DNA of 64,000 nt from Deltaproteobacteria bacterium (GTDB lineage: Bacteria; Myxococcota_A; UBA9042; PHBI01). A program made the translations under genes and the position numbers. A model generated the notes under the pieces. That model searched no databases. It was not told where the DNA came from and was given only the letters and a program-made list of their open reading frames with translations. The stretch lies in contig WYBB01000255.1 in the NCBI GenBank assembly GCA_011526585.1, positions 78,363 through 142,362 of the forward strand, read 5' to 3'. Each line of letters opens with the position of its first letter. Within the stretch, counting starts at the first letter, position 1. Below are positions 1 through 5,831 of the stretch, piece by piece.

Positions 1-333
1 CAGGATCTCGCAGATGATGCGCGCCACCCCGCGCCCCTCGCCGAGCGAGGAGGACACGCGCGGCAGCAGGCTGAAGGTCGCGGCGTCGGGCGCGAGGTGG
101 ACCTCGTCGAGGGGGCGCTGACCCGCCTGGACGGCGGCCCCTTCGAAGGCCTCGCCGAGCGCCTCGGGCGCGACGACGAAGCCATCCTCCAGCGCCTGAT
201 CGAGCGCGTCGACCGGCACCGTGACGCTCTGCGCCCGCCCGAGCGGATCGACCGCCCACAGCTCGACGGTGCGCACGCCGCGCTCGTGCGCCTTCTGCAG
301 GACGAAGCGACCGCTGCCGCCACCCTCAACCAT
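1..333 (-). CDS. glutamine synthetase family protein, N-terminal part (cut by window edge)
   Basis: The 111 codons in the window encode the N-terminal beta-grasp part of a glutamine synthetase (ATP-dependent amidation of glutamate or a related acid). Reading from ATG 333, VRTVELWAVDPLGRAQSVTV matches the usual (V)xxVxLxxxDxxGxxxxxxVP opening, and DAATFSLLPR...GVARIICEIL matches the DPSTFRxLPW...ARVICDI segment. The DGSS motif normally found after the GKMF-like loop is not recognisable, so it may be a GlnA-related ligase (gamma-glutamylpolyamine type, for example) rather than a housekeeping enzyme. A strong AGGAGG lies 6-7 nt upstream of the ATG, inside the 3' end of the regulator gene. The two genes overlap by 8 bp (ATGGTTGA), so translation is coupled. 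The catalytic C-terminal domain is outside the window. Confidence 0.8.
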   Translation of the reverse strand, partial: MVEGGGSGRFVLQKAHERGVRTVELWAVDPLGRAQSVTVPVDALDQALEDGFVVAPEALGEAFEGAAVQAGQRPLDEVHLAPDAATFSLLPRVSSSLGEGRGVARIICEIL

Positions 334-1057
334 CGTGTCCCTCCTGCGGCTCGCCGTCGCCGCCACCCGCGTCGGCCACCGACGCCGTCCCTGGCGACCA
401 GCGATAGCCGACATGGCGGATCGTCTGGAGCCAGCTCGCCGCCGGGTGACCGAGCTTGGCACGGATCCGCCGGACGTGGATATCGACCGTGCGCGACCCC
501 CCGTAATAGTCCCAGCCCCACACGCGCGCGAGCAGCTGTTCGCGCGAAAACGCCTGATCGGGGTGCGCGACGAGGAAGCGCAGGAGCTGGAACTCCTGAT
601 AGGCGAGGTCGAGCGGCGCGCCGTCGAGCGTCGCCGTGAAGCCGCGCTGATCGATCACCAGCCCGCCGACCGCGAGCAGGCTGCCGCGCTGCGTGACCGC
701 CGGCCGATTGAGCATGCGTCTCAGCCGCGCCGCCAGCTCCTCCTTGTGAGCCGGTCGCACGCAGAAGTCCGTCAGGCGCTTCAAGAGCGCGGCGTCGCGC
801 AGCTCGTCGGCGTCTACCGCGGCGAGGAGCGGCGTCGCCTCGGTGCCGGGGCCGCCGCGGATCCGCTCGACGGTGCCGGCCAGCGCGCCGCGGGCGACGT
901 CGATCACGATGACGTCGGGGGAGTGCACCGCCAGCTCGTCGATCGGCTCGTCCCTGGCCGCGACGCGCACACGCCACCCCGCCAGGCGCAAGGCCTGGAC
1001 GACGGGGCTCGGGTCGATGGCGACGGCGATGATCGATTCCAAGGTCGGCGCTCCCAC
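326..1057 (-). CDS. OmpR/PhoB-family response regulator with degenerate receiver
   Basis: A protein of 243 residues: receiver-like N-terminus (about 1-115) and a winged-helix trans_reg_C DNA-binding domain (about 135-230; FSREQLLARVWGWDYYGGSRTVDIHVRRIRAKLG and RHVGYRW are diagnostic). The receiver looks atypical. The beta-1 acidic pair is reduced to a single Asp (VAIDPS), the phosphoacceptor Asp is present (VIVIDVARG), and the conserved Lys is Arg (CVRPAHK). It may therefore work without phosphorylation, like the orphan regulator GlnR of actinobacteria, which also controls glutamine synthetase. It overlaps the glutamine synthetase gene by 8 bp. The start is GTG 1057, but a TTG at 1042 has a better-spaced GGGAG and would give a more typical N-terminus (MESIIAVAID). 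Confidence 0.88.
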   Translation of the reverse strand: MGAPTLESIIAVAIDPSPVVQALRLAGWRVRVAARDEPIDELAVHSPDVIVIDVARGALAGTVERIRGGPGTEATPLLAAVDADELRDAALLKRLTDFCVRPAHKEELAARLRRMLNRPAVTQRGSLLAVGGLVIDQRGFTATLDGAPLDLAYQEFQLLRFLVAHPDQAFSREQLLARVWGWDYYGGSRTVDIHVRRIRAKLGHPAASWLQTIRHVGYRWSPGTASVADAGGGDGEPQEGHDG

Positions 1058-1106
1058 TCCCTCCCGCAGCCTCGATGAGGATCGCTGCGCGCGACCCTAT
1101 CGACGG

Positions 1107-1709
1107 TCACGGCTTGTTGCGTCCGAGCTTCTGCAGGTTCGACTTCACGCGCTGGAGGTTCTGCTCGGCGCGCACGCGCGCGTTCTTCAGGCGCACCGCC
1201 TCGTCGGACGCGAGCGTGGCGAACCAGAGGTCACCGCTCTTGCGGAAGCTGACCTCGTCGCCGCCGAAGGTGCGGATGGTGGCGACCTGACCATCCTCGG
1301 ACAGCTCCTCCGAGCGCACGTGCGCCGCCACCTCGCCGAGGAAGCCCGGCGCCTCGGGCGACGGGCGCAGGAACGACTGGAAGAGCGCTCTGGGCGAGTC
1401 CAGCTCGCCGCGGGTCGCGCCGCCGATCGCCGCCAGCGCCTTGTCCGCGTCCTCCTTGGGATAGGCCGCCTTGATCTCGTGGAGCACGATGCGCTCGGCG
1501 GTGAGCCAGCGCTCGAACTCGCCGCGCACGTCCGGGTGCAGGAGCTCCCACATCGCGTCGACGTCGCCCGCCGAGCGCACGTGCACCCAGCGATAGTGGA
1601 GCTGCGTCGGGCTCGACTGGTCACCCTCGGGCAGCGAGCACGCCGATGACGCCAGGCCCATCGCCAACCCCATGATCATGCAGAGACTGACGCGGCGCCC
1701 CTTGGACAT
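1107..1709 (-). CDS. putative lipoprotein of unknown function, coiled-coil C-terminus
   Basis: A protein of 200 residues with a short basic N-terminus, a hydrophobic stretch and SSAC, a weak lipobox, at about residues 21-24, so probably a lipoprotein. The mature part looks like a folded domain with a DUF4878/SnoaL-like flavour (HYRWVHVRSAGDVDAMWELLHPDVRGEF, later VATIRTFGGDEVSFRKSGDLWF). It ends in a basic helix (LKNARVRAEQNLQRVKSNLQKLG) likely to be a coiled coil. The reading frame stays open upstream to 2141, antisense to the Cys-rich lipoprotein gene, but the signal sequence marks 1709 as the start. It lies 49 bp upstream of the regulator gene in the same direction and may share its transcript. 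I do not recognise a specific function. Confidence 0.7.
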   Translation of the reverse strand: MSKGRRVSLCMIMGLAMGLASSACSLPEGDQSSPTQLHYRWVHVRSAGDVDAMWELLHPDVRGEFERWLTAERIVLHEIKAAYPKEDADKALAAIGGATRGELDSPRALFQSFLRPSPEAPGFLGEVAAHVRSEELSEDGQVATIRTFGGDEVSFRKSGDLWFATLASDEAVRLKNARVRAEQNLQRVKSNLQKLGRNKP

Positions 1710-1796
1710 GCGGCGCACCCTAACCTGCACCCCGAGGTTCCACAAGCGCCTCTTGCGGGCCTGCGTGGCGGCCGAGAGCGTCTTCGAGGAAATTCG

Positions 1797-1825
1797 TTGG
1801 ATCCCCGATCCCTCATCCCTATAAT
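1797..1825 (+). promoter_or_regulatory. sigma70-type promoter of the Cys-rich lipoprotein gene
   Basis: TTGGAT at 1797-1802 and a perfect TATAAT at 1820-1825 are separated by 17 bp, the optimal spacing. Transcription would start near 1832, about 80 nt before the ATG at 1912. This is the clearest sigma70-like promoter in the window, which otherwise has few AT-rich hexamers. Confidence 0.6.
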
Positions 1826-1911
1826 CCCGCGTTCGCGCTCGCCCCCCTGGCGCGGCGAGCGCACCCAACACGCGGCGACCGACGACGGTCGGCGAAGACG
1901 TCGAGGCGGAC

Positions 1912-3603
1912 ATGAGAACGGGTCTATTGAGGTCGTTGAGCGGGGTCGGGCTCCTGGTTGCGAGCGCGCTGGGCGCATGTGGGGACGACGGCTCGACGTC
2001 GGGCACGACCGCGTGCACGCTGGATGAGCAGTGTTCGACCGGGTTCGTCTGCGACGGCGGCAAGTGCGCGCAGCTCGCCTGCGACAACATCGGCGACTGC
2101 CTCAACGGCGACCAGGCCTGCATCGAGACGACCTCCGGCAACTACTGCTCGGCGGTCGAGTGCGGCTGCCCCAACTGCCCGCAGTGCCCGGTCGGCGAGG
2201 TCTGCGACAACGGCACCTGCGCGGCGCCGGTCGCGTGCAGCGACGCCAACCCCTGCCCCGGCACCGACGTGTGCGATGGTGGCAGCTGCCGCCCGTGCAG
2301 CGGGGACGAGTGCCCGGCGACCGGCGACTGCACGACGAACGGCTGCCCCGACGGGCAGACCTGCAACACGGCGAGCGGTCAGTGCGAGACCGGCGGCGGT
2401 CCGACCGCCGAAGGCTGCGACAGCTGCCAGGTCGCCGACGACTGCGGCAGCGGCTGGAAGTGCGCGCCGCTGCCGACGGGGCTCGCGTGCCTGCCGCCGT
2501 GCGGCTCGGGCAACGACTGCCCGACGGGCTGGTCGTGCCAGTCCGGCAACTGCACCCCGGTGAGCTTCCGCTGCGAGGGCTGCGTGACGGCGGGCTGCGG
2601 CCAGAACCAGGCGTGCAACCCCAACGACAACAGCTGCATCGCGGCGACCCCGCGCTGCGGCAGCTGCGGCAACGACTGGGAGTGCGGTGAAGGCAGCGCC
2701 TGCCACGCGGGCGTCTGCCAGAAGCGCTGCGCCGGCGCCACCTGTCCCGACGGCGGGGCGTGCGCGGCCAACGCGGGTGGCGTCGAGGTGTGCCAGACGG
2801 CGTGCGAGGAGCAGTGCGAACCGGCGTGCGGTCCGAGCGCGCCGATCTGTTCGGAGGGGCGCTGCGTGCAGTGCGAGGACGCGAGCGACTGCGGCAACGG
2901 GCAGCAGTGCGACGTGGCCAGCGGCACCTGCAGCGGCGGTGGCGAGTGCGGCGGCACGACGCCGATCCTCTGGCAGGGGCAGTGCGTGCAGTGCACCGAC
3001 AACTCGCACTGCGCGCAGGGTGAGTCGTGCAACCAGAGCACGCACACCTGCGCCTCGGGCCAGTGCGCGTCGTGCGCGCCGCCGTACCCCGCGTGTGTGC
3101 AGATCGGCAACGACAGCTACTGCGTGCAGTGCTCGACCGACGAGGACTGCGGGGTCGGCGGCACCTGCAACACGACCTCCTACGCGTGCGAGGGCGGCAC
3201 GACCACCCCGACCGAGAAGTGCACCTCGGACGCCGACTGCAATCCCGGGGCCTCGAGCTTCACGCTGCGCTGCGACGTGCCCTCGGGCGTCTGCTACTCG
3301 CTCGACGGCCTCTGCGACAACGTCACCGCCTTCTGTGTCGGCTCCGACGGCAAGGACGAGAACTGCGTCTCGCTGCTCGAGATCTTCGGCGGCGGGCTCG
3401 GCGGCGGCGCGTTGCCGCCCGAGCTCACCGGGGGCAACACGATCCCCGGCTTCTGCGGCTGCTCGTACACGCCGACCGCGCCGCTCGGGAACTGCCGCAG
3501 CGGCTTGTGCATCGACTTCGGCGCCCTGCTCGCCGGGCTCGGCGGCGGTGGCTCACAGCCGGGCGATGCGCCCAACGCGGTCTGTTTCGATCTCGGATTG
3601 TGA
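1912..3603 (+). CDS. Cys-rich repeat outer-surface lipoprotein
   Basis: A protein of 563 residues. The N-terminal signal ends in a good lipobox (ALGAC, Cys at about residue 23), so the mature protein should be lipid-anchored. The body is a long series of short disulfide-rich units of the form C-x2-DxDC-x3-xxC-x-xGxC (for example DEQCSTGFVCDGGKC, NDCPTGWSCQSGNC, SDCGNGQQC); I count about 83 cysteines. The last 120 residues are Gly-rich with fewer cysteines. Such Cys-rich repeat proteins are common in Myxococcota and are inferred to be rigid surface stalks; no enzymatic motif is visible. GAGG precedes the ATG. The gene stands alone, with its own promoter (1797-1825) and terminator (3623-3653). 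Confidence 0.85.
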   Translation: MRTGLLRSLSGVGLLVASALGACGDDGSTSGTTACTLDEQCSTGFVCDGGKCAQLACDNIGDCLNGDQACIETTSGNYCSAVECGCPNCPQCPVGEVCDNGTCAAPVACSDANPCPGTDVCDGGSCRPCSGDECPATGDCTTNGCPDGQTCNTASGQCETGGGPTAEGCDSCQVADDCGSGWKCAPLPTGLACLPPCGSGNDCPTGWSCQSGNCTPVSFRCEGCVTAGCGQNQACNPNDNSCIAATPRCGSCGNDWECGEGSACHAGVCQKRCAGATCPDGGACAANAGGVEVCQTACEEQCEPACGPSAPICSEGRCVQCEDASDCGNGQQCDVASGTCSGGGECGGTTPILWQGQCVQCTDNSHCAQGESCNQSTHTCASGQCASCAPPYPACVQIGNDSYCVQCSTDEDCGVGGTCNTTSYACEGGTTTPTEKCTSDADCNPGASSFTLRCDVPSGVCYSLDGLCDNVTAFCVGSDGKDENCVSLLEIFGGGLGGGALPPELTGGNTIPGFCGCSYTPTAPLGNCRSGLCIDFGALLAGLGGGGSQPGDAPNAVCFDLGL

Positions 3604-3622
3604 GCGACTGAGCGCGGATCGA

Positions 3623-3653
3623 GAGGCGACCCCGACAGGTCGCCTCTTTTTTT
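3623..3653 (+). terminator. rho-independent terminator after the Cys-rich lipoprotein gene
   Basis: A perfect 9-bp inverted repeat (GAGGCGACC at 3623-3631, GGTCGCCTC at 3638-3646) with a 6-nt loop, followed at once by seven T residues (3647-3653). It lies 20 bp after the stop codon and is the best intrinsic terminator in the window. Confidence 0.9.
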
Positions 3654-3870
3654 GCCCGAGACCACTGAACGTCTGAGCCGCCAAACCTATGAGCAGTCAT
3701 TTGACCACGCATCAAGGCTGACGATGGGAAATCGATCCACCCGGGCCGTTAGATCTATATATTGTGGTCTGACCGCCAACCAGCAACCACCGAATGTGTC
3801 TGCCGCACCGATTGACCAGAAACCTCGTCACGCGCTTGTTTCAAGCCGCTCGCAAATTTGACAAGCACCC

Positions 3871-3899
3871 TTGACGGTCCCAAACGGGCCCCTTTATCC
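3871..3899 (+). promoter_or_regulatory. probable sigma70-type promoter of the dcw cluster
   Basis: TTGACG (3871-3876) followed after 16-17 bp by TTTATC/TTATCC (3893-3899). A second exact TTGACA sits at 3858-3863 but has no matching -10 element. Transcription would begin near 3906, about 155 nt before mraZ. Confidence 0.45.
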
Positions 3900-3907
3900 T
3901 CCGCCGC

Positions 3908-3921
3908 GTGGTAGGAAGTGG
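3908..3921 (+). promoter_or_regulatory. possible MraZ operator (two GTGG repeats, 10 bp apart)
   Basis: GTGG at 3908-3911 and at 3918-3921 are spaced exactly one helical turn and sit just downstream of the predicted -10 element. MraZ proteins are known to repress their own promoter through 3-4 short G-rich direct repeats spaced about 10 bp. Only two units are visible here, so this is a weak call. Confidence 0.3.
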
Positions 3922-4060
3922 ATCGCGAGACCAGAGCCTCGACGACCCACGCCCCAGGCCGCTCAGGTGCTTCGTCGACCGGTCCGACGCGGCGCCGCGG
4001 CGGCCGACCTGACGAGCGAGCGGCCTCCCCGCTCGCAGGGCGCGAGGGAGAAACGACGCG

Positions 4061-4513
4061 ATGTTTGCGGGACGGTTCGATCATGCGCTCGACGACAAGG
4101 GGCGCACCATGTTGCCGAGGCGCTTTCGCGAGCGCATGGCGGCGACCTCGGATCGATCCGTCTGGGTGACCCGGGCGCTCGACGGCGGCATGAACCACCT
4201 CGAGGCCCGCCCCGACACGGCCTTCCGCGCCTACCAGGCCAGGATCTCCGCGCTCCCGCAGACCGCGATGATCAAGGAGATCAAGCGCCTCACCGTCGGC
4301 ATGGCACACGAGATCGAGGTCGACGCCGCCGGCCGCCTGCTCATCCCCGTCTCGCTCCGGAAGGACTTCGGCCTCACCGATCGCATCACCTTCGTCGGCG
4401 CCGACGAGAACTACTTCGAGATCTGGAACCCGGACACGCTCGACGGCTCCATCGCCACCACCGTCGCCGATCCGGCCGCGCTGCTCGCCCACCTCGCGGA
4501 GCTCGGGCTGTGA
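4061..4513 (+). CDS. mraZ: transcriptional regulator MraZ
   Basis: A protein of 150 residues, the normal MraZ size. Two SpoVT-AbrB-like half domains are visible: HALDDKGRTMLPRRFRERM near residues 8-26 and EIEVDAAGRLLIPVSLRKDFGL near residues 84-105, each with the DxxGRxxLP signature. MraZ is a ring-forming DNA-binding repressor of the division/cell-wall cluster. It is the first gene of the cluster and its TGA shares its A with the ATG of rsmH. Initiation is at MFAGRFDHALD, with a purine-rich GAGGGAG about 10 nt upstream. Confidence 0.95.
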   Translation: MFAGRFDHALDDKGRTMLPRRFRERMAATSDRSVWVTRALDGGMNHLEARPDTAFRAYQARISALPQTAMIKEIKRLTVGMAHEIEVDAAGRLLIPVSLRKDFGLTDRITFVGADENYFEIWNPDTLDGSIATTVADPAALLAHLAELGL

Positions 4514-5451
4514 TGGTCTACCACGTCCCGGTGATGGTCGACGCGGTCGTGCGCCTCATGCTCGGCGCGCCGCCGGGCGCGCTCGTCGACGGCACCCTCG
4601 GCGGCGGCGGCCATTGCGCCGCGCTCGCCGAGGCAATCGCCGCGTCCGGCCAGGAGCGCACCCTCATCGGCATCGACCGCGATCCCGACGCGCTCGCCTC
4701 GGCGCGCGCTCGCCTGAGCGAGCTCGGCGCCAGCTTCAGCGCCCTTCACGGCAACTTTCGCGAGCTGCGCCAGCTCCTCGCCGGCCAGAAGGTGGCGGCC
4801 ATCCTGCTCGATCTCGGCGTCTCGAGCTGGCAGCTCGACGCGCCGCACCGCGGCTTCGCGATCAAGCACCCCGACGCCCCGCTCGACATGCGCATGGACA
4901 CGTCGCGCGGGCTCTCCGCCAGCGAGCTCATCGAGTCGCTCGACGTGCCGGCGCTCGCGCGCGTGCTGCGCGACTTCGGCGAGGTCAAGGACGCCCACCG
5001 CATCGCCGACCGCATCAAGGCCGCTTCTTCCGCCGGACAGCTCACGACCACCGGCGCGCTCGCCCGCCTCGTCGAACGCGAGGTCTCCGGACGCAAGCTC
5101 GCCGTGCACCCCGCGACGCTCGTCTTCCAGGCGCTCAGGATCGCCGTCAACGACGAGCTCGGCGCGCTCGACCAGGCGCTCGCCGCCGCTCCGGAAGTGC
5201 TGGTGCCCGCTGGGCGTCTCCTCGTCATGAGCTACCACTCGCTCGAGGACCGGCGCGTCAAGCAGACCTTCAACATCGGCGAGCGCGGCCCCGAGCGCCC
5301 CGCGCGCCTGCCGCCGCCGTCGGACTGGCGCCCCACCTGGAAGGTCCTGACGCGCCAGCCGCTGACCGCCGACGAGAGCGAGATCGCGCTGAACCCCCGC
5401 GCGCGCAGCGCCCGCCTGCGCGCCGCCGCCTACGTCGGAGGTGGCGCATGA
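4513..5451 (+). CDS. rsmH: 16S rRNA (cytosine-1402-N4)-methyltransferase
   Basis: A protein of 312 residues. RsmH (MraW) uses S-adenosylmethionine to methylate N4 of C1402 in the 16S rRNA P-site. The start motif HVPVMVDAVV, the SAM loop VDGTLGGGGHCAALAE (about 25-40), LLDLGVSSWQLD, RGFAIKHPDAPLDMRMD and the C-terminal SYHSLEDRRVKQTF are all classical. The frame is open upstream of mraZ, but the MVYHVPVMVDA start at 4513, overlapping the mraZ stop by one base, fits the family. It overlaps ftsL by 4 bp (ATGA). Confidence 0.96.
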   Translation: MVYHVPVMVDAVVRLMLGAPPGALVDGTLGGGGHCAALAEAIAASGQERTLIGIDRDPDALASARARLSELGASFSALHGNFRELRQLLAGQKVAAILLDLGVSSWQLDAPHRGFAIKHPDAPLDMRMDTSRGLSASELIESLDVPALARVLRDFGEVKDAHRIADRIKAASSAGQLTTTGALARLVEREVSGRKLAVHPATLVFQALRIAVNDELGALDQALAAAPEVLVPAGRLLVMSYHSLEDRRVKQTFNIGERGPERPARLPPPSDWRPTWKVLTRQPLTADESEIALNPRARSARLRAAAYVGGGA

Positions 5452-5831
5452 GCGCGCCCGCACCGCGTCGGCGACGCCTCGGCCAGAGCTGGGGGCTCGG
5501 CCGCTTCGTGCTGCTCATCGCGTTCTCGATCGGCTTCGCCAGCCTCGGGATCTGGCAGGTGCGCCGCCAGTACGAGGTGATCGCGCAGGGCTACGAGATC
5601 GACCGCGACCTCTTCGAGTATCGCCGCCTGCGCGAGCGCCAGAAGCGCCTGCAGCTCCTGCTCTCGGCCTACAAGGATCCGACCGCGCTCCAGATCTTCG
5701 CCGAGGAGGAGCTCGGCATGCGCCAGCCGGCGCGCGACCAGGAGCTCTTCATTCCCGATCCGCGCGACGCCCAGGCGCTCGTACCGAGCGCGCCCGCCGC
5801 CCCGGACGACGACCCCGGAGGTGCCCCGTGA
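5448..5831 (+). CDS. ftsL: cell division protein FtsL
   Basis: A bitopic protein of 127 residues: basic cytoplasmic N-terminus (about 1-18), one membrane helix (FVLLIAFSIGFASLGIWQV, about 20-38) and a charged helical region rich in Leu heptads (RRLRERQKRLQLLLSAYKDPTALQIFAEEELGM), followed by a Pro/Ala-rich tail. This architecture, and its position between rsmH and the class B PBP, identify FtsL, which forms the FtsQLB subcomplex with FtsB and FtsQ and activates septal peptidoglycan synthesis. Sequence conservation in this family is low, so the call rests on structure and synteny. It overlaps rsmH and ftsI by 4 bp each. Confidence 0.85.
   Translation: MSAPAPRRRRLGQSWGLGRFVLLIAFSIGFASLGIWQVRRQYEVIAQGYEIDRDLFEYRRLRERQKRLQLLLSAYKDPTALQIFAEEELGMRQPARDQELFIPDPRDAQALVPSAPAAPDDDPGGAP

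Larger units (their letters stand above)
3654..4060 (+). other. non-coding, AT-richer leader region upstream of mraZ
   Basis: About 400 bp without a credible gene. The first 220 bp (to about 3870) are visibly richer in A and T than the surrounding sequence, with runs such as TAGATCTATATATTG near 3750-3764. I found no tRNA fold and no conserved peptide. The 3' part carries the probable dcw promoter and a long (about 150 nt) mraZ leader. A small RNA or upstream regulatory region is possible but not shown by the sequence. Confidence 0.5.

Noticed and set aside
1710..2141. N-terminal extension of the small lipoprotein gene
   Set aside because: It runs antisense to the Cys-rich lipoprotein gene and lacks any signal, while a lipoprotein signal begins at 1709.
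3652..3861. Small open frame in the AT-richer mraZ leader
   Set aside because: No ribosome site, no conserved motif, and its composition follows the non-coding segment.
3700..3900. tRNA or other structured RNA gene before mraZ
   Set aside because: No T-loop consensus, acceptor stem or anticodon loop could be found on either strand.
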